DNA of 10,380 nucleotides from an uncultured Clostridia bacterium (GTDB lineage Bacteria; Bacillota; Clostridia; Oscillospirales; Oscillospiraceae), in contig CANDEH010000087.1 in NCBI GenBank assembly GCA_947383645.1, positions 1-10,380 on the forward strand. The letters run 5' to 3'. Below the pieces are notes generated by a model. It saw only the letters and a list, made by a program, of their open reading frames with translations, was not told the DNA's origin and searched no databases. Positions 1 to 6,836 of the stretch are shown here, in pieces. Numbering within the stretch: the first letter of the stretch is position 1; each line of letters opens with the position of its first letter. Both the position numbers and the translations under genes were made by a program.

Positions 1-53
1 TGGTTACTTTTCCCGCGTGGGAAAAGTAACTCGCCCCGGGGGGCGAAACCCCC
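1..53. repeat. Double-hairpin dispersed repeat, copy 1 (left end)
   Basis: Two adjacent hairpins are visible. Positions 3-14 pair perfectly with 19-30 (12 bp, loop GCGT). Positions 31-36 pair with 41-46 (TCGCCC/GGGCGA, loop CGGG). Bases 8-53 recur in inverted orientation at 10335-10380 with 44 of 46 identical (differences at 29 and 50). No T-tract follows either hairpin, so it is not a standard terminator. It lies just upstream of rbfA, where infB usually sits in this operon, so it probably occupies the infB-rbfA spacer. A REP-like dispersed element is inferred; only two copies can be seen here. Confidence 0.8.
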
Positions 54-87
54 TCTCCCGACTAAAAAAGAAAGGAGCACCTCCCCT

Positions 88-480
88 ATGCCATCAAACC
101 GCATCAACCGCATCAATGAGGAAATCCAGCGGGAACTCTCCGCGCTGCTGAGAACCCTGAAGGACCCCCGCCTCCAGGGCGGGCTTCTCACCATCACCCA
201 TGTGGACACCACCAGCGATCTTCGCTATGCCAAAATTTACGTCTCCGCCCTGGACAAATCCCAGGAGAAGGAGATGCTCAAGGGGCTCAAATCCGCGGCG
301 GGCTACCTCCGCCGTGAGGTGGGCGCCTCTCTGGGGCTCCGCTATACCCCGGAGCTCCAGTTTGTCGCCGACGACTCCATCGAGAAGGGGGCAAAAATCC
401 TGGAGATGCTCCGGGACCAGTCGGTGGTAAAGCCCGCCAATCCGGCCAACGCCCACATTATCCTGGAAGAGGAGGAGTGA
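88..480 (+). CDS. rbfA: Ribosome-binding factor A
   Basis: A 130-residue protein of the RbfA family, which binds the small ribosomal subunit through a single KH-like domain and helps late 16S rRNA 5'-end maturation, especially in the cold. Family hallmarks are the N-terminal NRINEEIQREL segment (residues 7-17), the KDPRLQG stretch (26-32), the THVDTTSDLRYAKIYVSAL core (37-55) and the LGLRYTPELQF strand (82-92). The length is normal (usually 115-135). The start is supported by an AAAGGAG ribosome binding site at 71-77. It is the first gene visible in an operon with the DHH phosphoesterase, which begins 4 nt after its stop. No promoter is evident in the 87 nt upstream, so it is probably transcribed from further upstream (nusA-infB in relatives). 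Confidence 0.97.
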   Translation: MPSNRINRINEEIQRELSALLRTLKDPRLQGGLLTITHVDTTSDLRYAKIYVSALDKSQEKEMLKGLKSAAGYLRREVGASLGLRYTPELQFVADDSIEKGAKILEMLRDQSVVKPANPANAHIILEEEE

Positions 481-484
481 TCCT

Positions 485-1453
485 ATGACGCCGCAGGAAG
501 CCGCCGCCCGCCTCCGGGAGCAGGACCGCATCCTGATTCTTACCCACCGCCGCCCCGACGGGGATACTGTCGGCTGCGCGGCGGGGCTCTGCGCCGCCCT
601 GCGCCAGGCCGACCGGGAGGCGTATATCCTTTTTAACGAGGAGATCACCGAGTCCAACCGCCCCTACGCCGCCCCCTACTGGGCGCCGGAGGGGTATGAG
701 GCGTCCTTTGTCGTCTCCGTGGACATCGCCGCCCGGCAGCTCTTCCACGGGGCCTCCGAGGCCTATCTGGACCGGGTAGACCTGGCCATCGATCACCACC
801 CCTCCCAGGAGTTTTTTGCCCGGGAGACCTGCCTGGACGCCAGTCGGGCCGCCTGCGGGGAGATTGTCTATGAGATCTGCGCCGCCCTGGGGGAGATCAC
901 GCCGGCGGTGGCGCTGCCCCTCTATGCGGCGGTGTCCACGGACACCGGCTGCTTTGTCTACGCCAATACCAGCGCCAACACCCATCGGATGGCGGCGGCG
1001 CTGATGGAGACAGGCATCGACTTTTTTGCCGTCAACAAGCGGCATTTCCGTACAAAGACAAAGAAACGCCTCCAGCTGGAGGCGGATCTGATCGCCAATA
1101 TGGAGTTCTTCCACCAGGGCCGGGGCGTGTTTATGACGGTTTCCCGCGCCCTGATGGCCCGCATCGGCGCGTCGGAGGACGACGCGGAGGACCTGTCGGC
1201 CCTGGCCACCATTGTGGAGGGCGTGGACTGCGGCGCGGTTCTGCGGGAGCTGCGCCCGGATGAGTGGAAGCTGAGCCTCCGCACCGGCGACAACGGGCGC
1301 GTTGACGCCAGCAGGGCCTGCCGGCTTCTGGGCGGCGGCGGCCACGCCATGGCCGCGGGCGCCACATTGGAGGGGTCTTTGGAGAGCGTCAAGAGGCGCG
1401 TACTGGAGGCGATCAACAGCGTCTGCGGCGAGCCGGGAGGGACAGACGCCTGA
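485..1453 (+). CDS. nrnA: DHH/DHHA1 phosphoesterase, NrnA-type nanoRNase / pAp phosphatase
   Basis: A 322-residue cytoplasmic phosphoesterase of the DHH superfamily. NrnA homologues degrade 2-5 nt RNAs to mononucleotides and dephosphorylate pAp, using Mn2+. Visible motifs: THRRPDGD (residues 20-27, motif I), the VSVD segment (77-80), the signature DHH at 103-105, STDTGCF (151-157), and the glycine-rich DHHA1 substrate-binding motif GGGGHAMAAGA (283-293). All metal-ligand motifs are intact and the length is typical (310-330). The ribosome binding site is the GAGGAGGAG at the 3' end of rbfA, and the 4-nt gap indicates translational coupling. In Clostridia this gene normally lies between rbfA and truB, as here. 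Which substrate (nanoRNA, pAp or c-di-NMP products) dominates cannot be read from the sequence. Confidence 0.93.
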   Translation: MTPQEAAARLREQDRILILTHRRPDGDTVGCAAGLCAALRQADREAYILFNEEITESNRPYAAPYWAPEGYEASFVVSVDIAARQLFHGASEAYLDRVDLAIDHHPSQEFFARETCLDASRAACGEIVYEICAALGEITPAVALPLYAAVSTDTGCFVYANTSANTHRMAAALMETGIDFFAVNKRHFRTKTKKRLQLEADLIANMEFFHQGRGVFMTVSRALMARIGASEDDAEDLSALATIVEGVDCGAVLRELRPDEWKLSLRTGDNGRVDASRACRLLGGGGHAMAAGATLEGSLESVKRRVLEAINSVCGEPGGTDA

Positions 1454-1811
1454 GAAGCTGCCGCACACAGGCAGGCGGTGAGATGCGCGCCCTTATGCCG
1501 GCCCCGGCGGCCTCTATGGACCCGGGCCGGCGTTTCGCGCGGTAAATTCCGGGGACAGGGCAAGGCAGGCAGAGCGGCGGCGAATGCGCTGCAAAGCGGC
1601 TATAGACAAAGGAGCGCCGCAGGCCGGGGTCCTCAGGGGAGGAGCGCAGAGAGCCGTGCCCCAAAGGAGGGCTGAAGTCCGTCCCCTCTTCCGCGCCGGC
1701 GCGGCTGGGGAAAGCCCACGGACGGTGCGCCGCCGCGCGAAGAGCCGCCGCGCGCCTCCCGGCGCGAAAAAAGTACTGTGCCCCGCCGGGGCACCATGAA
1801 GGAGAGACACC
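1454..1811 (+). other. Structured non-coding spacer / candidate RNA leader of truB
   Basis: No convincing protein is encoded in these 358 nt on either strand: the frames give only arginine/proline-rich translations without family features. Several hairpins are visible: 1497-1504 with 1524-1531 (GCCGGCCC/GGGCCGGC); 1587-1590 with 1595-1598 closed by a GCAA (GNRA-type) tetraloop; 1691-1695 with 1700-1704 (loop CCGG); 1751-1756 with 1761-1766 (CGCGCC/GGCGCG) followed by six A; and 1778-1784 with 1788-1794 (GTGCCCC/GGGGCAC). The last one ends 5 nt before the truB ribosome binding site. A possible pseudoknot spans 1669-1723. In relatives nrnA and truB are usually close together, so an expanded spacer is odd. 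Function is unknown; high GC makes chance pairing easy. Confidence 0.45.
1799..1806 (+). promoter_or_regulatory. Ribosome binding site of truB next to a GC hairpin
   Basis: AAGGAGAG lies 5 nt upstream of the truB ATG at 1812 and fixes that start. The hairpin GTGCCCC-GCC-GGGGCAC (1778-1794) ends just 4 nt before it. A ribosome would cover part of this stem, so the hairpin could modulate initiation. That role is inference. Confidence 0.6.
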
Positions 1812-2684
1812 ATGCCCAGCGGGATTATCATCATCGACAAACCTTCCACCTGGACCAGTATGGACGTCTGCGCCAAGCTCCGCGGCATCCTCAGGGAGCG
1901 CCGCGTCGGCCACGCCGGCACCCTGGACCCCATGGCCACCGGCGTTCTGCCGGTCTTTGTGGGCCGGGCCACACGCGGGGTGGAATTTGCCGAAAAGGGC
2001 GACAAGACCTATATCGCCGGCCTCCTGCTGGGCCGGGAGACCGACACCCAGGACATCACCGGCGAGACTGAGAGAGAGCGGCCCGTGACCGCCACAGAGG
2101 GGCAGGTGCGGGAGACGCTCTCCCGGTTTGTCGGGGAGATGGACCAGGTGCCGCCCATGTACTCCGCCGTCAAGATAGACGGGAAGCGCCTCTACGCGCT
2201 GGCCCGGGCGGGGAAGGAGGTGGCCCGTCCTCCCCGGCGGGTCACCGTGCACGAGATCGAGCTTCTGGAGCGGCAGGGGGAGAACGGGTATATTCTGCGG
2301 ATACGCTGCTCCAAGGGCACCTATGTGCGGACGCTGTGCCACGACATCGGCCGGGCTCTGGGGTGCGGCGGCTGCATGAGCTCCCTGCGGCGGACGGAGG
2401 CGGCGGGGTTTACCATCCGGCAGGCGGTGACCATCCAGCAGGTGCAGCGGGGAGAGTTTACGCTGCTGCCCGTCGATACGCTGTTTGAGCGGTACCCGGC
2501 CTATACCCTGACTCCGGCCCAGGAGAAGCGGTGCCGCAGCGGCACGGCGGTGGAGGCCCCGGAGCTCTCGGAGGGGCTCTACCGCCTCTACGGCGGGGAC
2601 GGAACCTTTCTGAGCCTGAGCCAGTGGTCGGCGGGGACGCTGTGCGCCCGGAAAAATTTCTTTGGCGGCGGGGAGCCGCTGTGA
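1812..2684 (+). CDS. truB: tRNA pseudouridine(55) synthase TruB
   Basis: A 290-residue pseudouridine synthase that isomerises U55 in the T-loop of tRNAs. The N-terminal IIIIDKPSTWTSMDV (residues 5-19) and the catalytic motif GHAGTLDPMATGVLPV (33-48), with nucleophile Asp39, are intact. Further family blocks are the VPPMYSAVKIDGKRLYALAR stretch, the CSKGTYVRTLCHDIG motif that shapes the active site, and a C-terminal TruB_C/PUA-like tail in the last 60 residues. Length matches bacterial TruB (290-310). The start is supported by AAGGAGAG at 1799-1806. It follows the structured 358-nt spacer and ends 14 nt before ribF, so truB and ribF are probably co-transcribed. Confidence 0.97.
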   Translation: MPSGIIIIDKPSTWTSMDVCAKLRGILRERRVGHAGTLDPMATGVLPVFVGRATRGVEFAEKGDKTYIAGLLLGRETDTQDITGETERERPVTATEGQVRETLSRFVGEMDQVPPMYSAVKIDGKRLYALARAGKEVARPPRRVTVHEIELLERQGENGYILRIRCSKGTYVRTLCHDIGRALGCGGCMSSLRRTEAAGFTIRQAVTIQQVQRGEFTLLPVDTLFERYPAYTLTPAQEKRCRSGTAVEAPELSEGLYRLYGGDGTFLSLSQWSAGTLCARKNFFGGGEPL

Positions 2685-2698
2685 GGGGAGAGGCGAAG

Positions 2699-3235
<537 letters not shown>

Positions 3236-3306
3236 GCCGCGCTTTGCGGAGGACCGCCGTGCGCGCGGCAGCGGGCCGCTGTCTGAAAGGCCGGCGCGGG
3301 ACATAA

Positions 3307-3344
3307 AATATCCCCCTGCCAGAGCTCTCTGGCAGGGGGATATT
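3307..3344. terminator. Bidirectional-type terminator between ribF and ackA
   Basis: A perfect 16-bp stem (3307-3322 with 3329-3344, AATATCCCCCTGCCAG and its complement) with a 6-nt AGCTCT loop lies between two convergent genes. Read on the minus strand it starts 28 nt after the ackA stop and is followed by TTTATG, a fair intrinsic terminator. On the plus strand the 3' side is TATTCTCACATTT, a weaker U-tract. Confidence 0.85.
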
Positions 3345-3372
3345 CTCACATTTGGACCTTGCAATTAGTCGC

Positions 3373-4560
3373 TTACTGGCACAGGGCGGCGGTGTCCATG
3401 GCGATCATCAGCTCCTCGTTGGTGGGGATGACGAAAATCTTCACCTTGGAGCCGTCGGCGGACACGTCCACCTCCTTGCCGCGGACGTTGTTCTTCTCCT
3501 TGTCCATCTGGATGCCCATGTACTCCAGGCCCTCGCAGATGTTGGCGCGGAGCTCCTTGGAGTTCTCGCCGATGCCGGCGGTGAACACGATGGCGTCCAC
3601 CCCGCCCATGGCGGTGGCGTAGGCGCCGATGAACTTCTTCACCTCGTAGACGAACTTGTCAAGAGCCAGCTGGGCCCGCTCGTTGCCCTTGGCGGCGGCC
3701 TCGTCCAGATCGCGGAAGTCGGAGCTGACGCCGGAGATGCCCAGGACGCCGGACTTCTTGTTCAGGATGTTCAGCATCTCCTTGATGTCGTAGCCGTAGC
3801 GGCCCATCAGGTACTCCAGGATGGTGGCGTCCACGTCGCCGGAGCGGGTGCCCATGGGGAAGCCGGCCAGGGGCCCCAGGCCCATGGTGGTGTCCACGCA
3901 CTTGCCGTCCACCACGGCGGACAGGGAGGAGCCGTTGCCCAGGTGGCAGCAGATCACCCTGCTGTGGTCCGGATTGCCCAGCATGTCGATGGCCCGGGCG
4001 GAGACGTAGCGGTGGCTGGTGCCGTGGAAGCCGTAGCGGCGGACGTCGTCCTTCTCATAGTACTCGTAGGGGATGGCGTAGATGTAGGCCTTGGGGGGCA
4101 TGGTCATATGGAAGGCGGTGTCGAACACGGCCACCTGGGGCGTCTTGGGCATGATCTTCTGGCAGGCCTCGATGCCCATCAGGTTGGCGGGGTTGTGGAG
4201 GGGGCCCAGGGGGATGCACTTCTTGATGGCCTCGATGCACTTGTCGTCGATGATGCAGCTCTCGGTGAAGGCCATGCCGCCGTGGAGGACACGGTGGCCG
4301 ACGGCGGCGATCTCGTCGGTGGACTTGATGACGCCCTTGTCGGGGTCTACCATGATGTCCAGCACCGCCTGGATGGCCTCGCCGTGGGTGGGCATGGGGA
4401 TGTCCTGCTTCACGTCCTCGCGGCCGGGGACCTTGTGGGTCAGGCGGCCGTCGATGCCGATGCGCTCGCACAGGCCCTTGGCGAAGACCTCGCCGCCCTC
4501 GGACTCCATAAACTGATACTTCAGAGAGGAACTGCCCGCGTTGATAACCAGAATTTTCAT
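3373..4560 (-). CDS. ackA: Acetate kinase
   Basis: A 395-residue acetate kinase (ASKHA fold), catalysing the reversible reaction acetate + ATP to acetyl phosphate + ADP. In fermentative Clostridia it mainly yields ATP and acetate. Conserved elements: INAGSSSLKYQ at residues 6-16 (Asn7), VGHRVLHGG at 87-95 (Arg90), VFDTAFH at 145-151 (Asp147), GFHGTSH at 177-183 (His179), CHLGNGSS at 205-212, MGTRSGDVD at 236-244 (Arg239), FTAGIGENS at 326-334 and the C-terminal NEEL (381-384). All catalytic positions are present. Codon use is strongly biased to a few GC-ending codons, as for a highly expressed gene. The start is preceded by AAGGAG (minus strand, about 4575-4570). Its promoter lies at 4659-4687. 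No pta gene is adjacent in this window. Confidence 0.98.
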   Translation of the reverse strand: MKILVINAGSSSLKYQFMESEGGEVFAKGLCERIGIDGRLTHKVPGREDVKQDIPMPTHGEAIQAVLDIMVDPDKGVIKSTDEIAAVGHRVLHGGMAFTESCIIDDKCIEAIKKCIPLGPLHNPANLMGIEACQKIMPKTPQVAVFDTAFHMTMPPKAYIYAIPYEYYEKDDVRRYGFHGTSHRYVSARAIDMLGNPDHSRVICCHLGNGSSLSAVVDGKCVDTTMGLGPLAGFPMGTRSGDVDATILEYLMGRYGYDIKEMLNILNKKSGVLGISGVSSDFRDLDEAAAKGNERAQLALDKFVYEVKKFIGAYATAMGGVDAIVFTAGIGENSKELRANICEGLEYMGIQMDKEKNNVRGKEVDVSADGSKVKIFVIPTNEELMIAMDTAALCQ

Positions 4561-4610
4561 GTTGTCACGTACTCCTTGCTGTTATTGTTTTGTTATTTTT
4601 CGTTTCCAGA

Positions 4611-4630
4611 CTGTGACTTGCAAATCACAG
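4611..4630. promoter_or_regulatory. Palindromic candidate operator in the ackA/tmcAL spacer
   Basis: CTGTGA and TCACAG half-sites (4611-4616, 4625-4630) flank CTTGCAAA; 18 of 20 bases are symmetric. It overlaps the -35 hexamer of the plus-strand promoter and falls in the 5' untranslated region of ackA. The half-sites resemble those of the CRP/FNR family, but the usual spacing is 6 and here it is 8. It could also be an RNA hairpin in the ackA leader. The regulator is unknown. Confidence 0.4.
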
Positions 4631-4646
4631 CCGGGGCGGGTACAAT
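4618..4646 (+). promoter_or_regulatory. Sigma-A-type promoter for tmcAL
   Basis: TTGCAA (4618-4623) and TACAAT (4641-4646) are separated by exactly 17 nt. The predicted start near 4653 would give a leader of about 92 nt before the tmcAL GTG. The spacer is GC-rich (GGGGCGGG), which could weaken it. Confidence 0.6.
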
Positions 4647-4658
4647 ACTTCCATGGCT

Positions 4659-4687
4659 ATTGTAGACTATTTTCCTCTCTTAGACAA
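4659..4687 (-). promoter_or_regulatory. Sigma-A-type promoter for ackA
   Basis: On the minus strand, TTGTCT (4687-4682) and TACAAT (4664-4659) are separated by 17 nt. The predicted start near 4652 gives an ackA leader of about 92 nt. It points into the plus-strand promoter at 4618-4646. Confidence 0.7.
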
Positions 4688-4744
4688 CCGTTATTTTAGA
4701 AATTTTTTGAAAAAAACCCGCCGCGCACCCCGGAGGACCGCCCT

Positions 4745-5947
4745 GTGAGGCCCGCAGCGGGCATCATCGCCGAGTACAACCCCTTCCATCTGGGCCACGC
4801 CTACCAGATTGCCGCCCTGCGGCAGGCTCTGGGGCCGGACTGCGCCGTAGCCGCCGTGATGAGCGGCAGCTTCGTCCAGCGGGGGGAACCGGCCATTTTC
4901 CGCAAGCACGTCCGGGCGGAGGCCGCGGTGCGCGGCGGCGCGGACCTGGTGCTGGAGCTGCCGACGGTGTACGCCGTGGCCGGGGCGGAGATCTTTGCCC
5001 GGGGAGGCGTGGGCCTCCTCCAGGCGGCGGGGGTGTTCACCCATCTGTGCTTCGGCAGCGAGGCCGGCACTCTGGAGCCCCTAAGAGCCGCGGCGGCGTG
5101 TCTGGACAGCGGGGAGTACCATGAGGCGGTGCGCCGGAACCTCTCGGAGGGCGTCTCTTTTGCCGCCGCCCGGCAGGCTGCCGTCCGGGAGCAGATCGGA
5201 CCGGCGGCGGCGTGCCTGCGTCTGCCCAACAACAATCTGGCGGTGGAGTACCTCCGCGCTCTCCGCTCTCTGAACAGCGCCATGGAGCCCGTCACCATCG
5301 CCCGGGTGGGGGCCGAACACGACAGCGCCGCGGAGAGCGAGTTCCCCTCCGCCTCCCTCCTCCGGCGGAAGATGCTGCTGGGGGAGCCCTGGCAGCGGGG
5401 GGTCCCGGGGGCCATGGCCGCCCTGGGGGAGGAGGAGATCGCCGCCGGCCGGGGGCCGGCCTCCCTGGAACGGGGGGAGCGGGCCGTTCTCTCCGCCCTG
5501 CGGGGGATGGGGGAGGAGGACTTCCTGCCCTACGACGGGGGCGGGGAGGGGCTGTACCGCCGGTTCTGTCAGGCGGTGCGCCGGGGCCGGAACCTGGAGG
5601 AGGTGCTGGCCCTCTGCAAGACCAGGCGCTACCCCATGGCCCGCCTGCGGCGAATGGCCCTGGCCGCCTGGCTGCGCCTGCCCCCGCCGCCGCCTTGCCC
5701 GCCCTATCTCCGGGTGCTGGCGGCAAATCCCCGGGGCTGCGCCCTGCTGGGGGAGATGCGGCGGCGTTCGGCGCTGCCGGTGCTGACCAAGCCCGCGGAC
5801 GTGCGCCGCCTGGGGCCGGAGGCCCGGGCGCTCTTTGAGGCGGAGGCCCGGTGCACCGCCCTCTATACCCTCTGCTGCCCCGCCCTTTGGGAGGGGACGG
5901 CGGAGAGCGAGTACACCGTGGGCCCCGTTATTTTAAAGGAAGTGTGA
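4745..5947 (+). CDS. tmcAL: tRNA(Met) cytidine acetate ligase TmcAL (YlbM)
   Basis: A 400-residue nucleotidyltransferase-like enzyme that makes N4-acetylcytidine at the wobble position (C34) of elongator tRNA-Met, using acetate and ATP rather than acetyl-CoA. Diagnostic features: AEYNPFHLGHAYQ (residues 9-21) with the HxGH nucleotide-binding motif at 15-18, VMSGSFVQRGEPAIFRKHVR (38-57), GGADLVLELP (64-73), the FGSEAG block, NNNLAVEYLRAL, and the SASLLRRKML segment that replaces the ISSTxIR motif. Length fits the family (about 390-420). The start is taken as GTG 4745, with GGAGG at 4732-4736, because the family motif follows at once. It is transcribed divergently from ackA, whose product interconverts acetate and acetyl phosphate. 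Codon use is extremely GC-rich compared with ackA. Confidence 0.93.
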   Translation: MRPAAGIIAEYNPFHLGHAYQIAALRQALGPDCAVAAVMSGSFVQRGEPAIFRKHVRAEAAVRGGADLVLELPTVYAVAGAEIFARGGVGLLQAAGVFTHLCFGSEAGTLEPLRAAAACLDSGEYHEAVRRNLSEGVSFAAARQAAVREQIGPAAACLRLPNNNLAVEYLRALRSLNSAMEPVTIARVGAEHDSAAESEFPSASLLRRKMLLGEPWQRGVPGAMAALGEEEIAAGRGPASLERGERAVLSALRGMGEEDFLPYDGGGEGLYRRFCQAVRRGRNLEEVLALCKTRRYPMARLRRMALAAWLRLPPPPPCPPYLRVLAANPRGCALLGEMRRRSALPVLTKPADVRRLGPEARALFEAEARCTALYTLCCPALWEGTAESEYTVGPVILKEV

Positions 5948-6023
5948 AGAACAGATCGTGAAATTTGCAGAGTTTTGGCGGATTGCCCGACACGGAAAAT
6001 TTTTGGGAAGGAGATGTTTGACG

Positions 6024-6836
6024 ATGAAGCGGCTGCTTTCCATTATGCTGTCCATGGCGCTGTGCCTGCCCATGGTGGCCTGCGAGCCTGCGCCGGCGGA
6101 GCCGGTGGATCCCCCTGTGGACCAGGACCCGCCGCCTCCGCCCTACGCCTTCGTGGTGGAGAACACCGCTGACAAGTACTCCGACACCGACGGAACCATG
6201 CTGGCCGCCTACGGCTACGACATCCTGCGGATGAAGACCTCGGAGACCGCCTCGGAGGAGGATATCGCCAGGGCCGCGGCTTTCAATGAGACGATGGATA
6301 CCGTGCTGGAGAACCAGCTGGGCAGCGAGCTGCGGGAGTGGGCGGTGTACGACGAGCGGATCAAGGAGACCAGGGAGTACTACACCGACGAGCTGAAGGT
6401 GACCTATGCGGAGATGGGCGGCTTTGTCAGCATCTGCTACGACAGCTACTCCTACACCGGCGGGGCCCACCCCAACGCCCGGTGCTTCAGCTATCTCTTC
6501 GACATGGACCGGGGCGTCTTTGTGGACGCCACGGAGATCGCCGACGACCCGGAGCTGCTCCGGGCTACGGTGACGGATCTGATTCTGGACCAGATCAACG
6601 GCATGGATCAGGAGATCCGGGACGGCCTCTTTGAGAATTATCCCAGTGTCGTCTCCCAGTGGAACGACAGATGCGTGGTGCTGGGCGAAGACGGGATGAC
6701 GGTGACCTTCTCCGCCTACGACATCGGCCCCTACGCCATGGGGGCGCTGTCCTTTGAAATCCCCTACGCCAGCATCACCACAGCCCTGGGCGAGGGCGGC
6801 GCGGAAAAGCTGTTGGGAACCCCCTCTCGTCAATGA
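6024..6836 (+). CDS. PdaC/RsiV-like DUF4163-DUF3298 lipoprotein
   Basis: A 270-residue predicted lipoprotein. The ATG at 6024 is preferred over an in-frame ATG at 5958 because GAAGGAG lies about 10 nt upstream and a signal peptide (residues 1-19) follows at once, ending in the lipobox-like MVAC with Cys20. A proline-rich linker (22-40) leads to the extracellular part. The SYSYTGGAHPN segment (141-151) and the C-terminal DIGPYAMGALSFEIPYA (233-249) are typical of the DUF4163/DUF3298 module found in Bacillus PdaC and the anti-sigma factor RsiV. No cytoplasmic anti-sigma or enzymatic domain is present. It faces, tail to tail, a polysaccharide deacetylase, the other module of PdaC. A role in cell-wall glycan binding or sensing is inference. 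The stop codon falls inside the inverted repeat of the adjacent mobile element, so the last residues may be acquired. Confidence 0.8.
   Translation: MKRLLSIMLSMALCLPMVACEPAPAEPVDPPVDQDPPPPPYAFVVENTADKYSDTDGTMLAAYGYDILRMKTSETASEEDIARAAAFNETMDTVLENQLGSELREWAVYDERIKETREYYTDELKVTYAEMGGFVSICYDSYSYTGGAHPNARCFSYLFDMDRGVFVDATEIADDPELLRATVTDLILDQINGMDQEIRDGLFENYPSVVSQWNDRCVVLGEDGMTVTFSAYDIGPYAMGALSFEIPYASITTALGEGGAEKLLGTPSRQ

Noticed and set aside
1641..1740. Resemblance to bacterial RNase P RNA (GAAGTCCG and GGGGAAAGCCCACGGACGGTGC-like stretch)
   Set aside because: Only short local similarity. The other universal RNase P blocks and the 3' half are missing, and only about 70 nt remain before truB.
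1718..1745. T-box-like antiterminator (GGTGCGCCGCCGCG)
   Set aside because: It lacks the TGGNACCGCG core and a terminator with a U-tract, and truB is not a typical T-box target.
1413..2342. Long minus-strand frame of 309 codons opposite nrnA, the spacer and truB
   Set aside because: It is a high-GC shadow: the real genes on the plus strand have full family motifs, and this translation is low-complexity with no ribosome binding site.
3236..3306. Possible remnant of the missing riboflavin kinase domain after ribF
   Set aside because: No frame in this stretch shows riboflavin kinase motifs; it is a short GC-rich spacer with small chance hairpins.
3352..4665. 437-codon plus-strand frame opposite ackA
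   Set aside because: Its Gly/Val/His/Asp-rich repetitive translation is what the antisense of a GC-biased, codon-optimised ackA yields. AckA is unmistakable on the other strand.
5958..6023. Earlier in-frame start of the lipoprotein at 5958
   Set aside because: It would place 22 polar residues before the signal peptide and ignores the good ribosome binding site upstream of 6024.
5928..6833. 301-codon minus-strand frame opposite the PdaC-like lipoprotein
   Set aside because: It is an antisense shadow. The plus strand has a signal peptide, lipobox, ribosome binding site and recognisable domain motifs.
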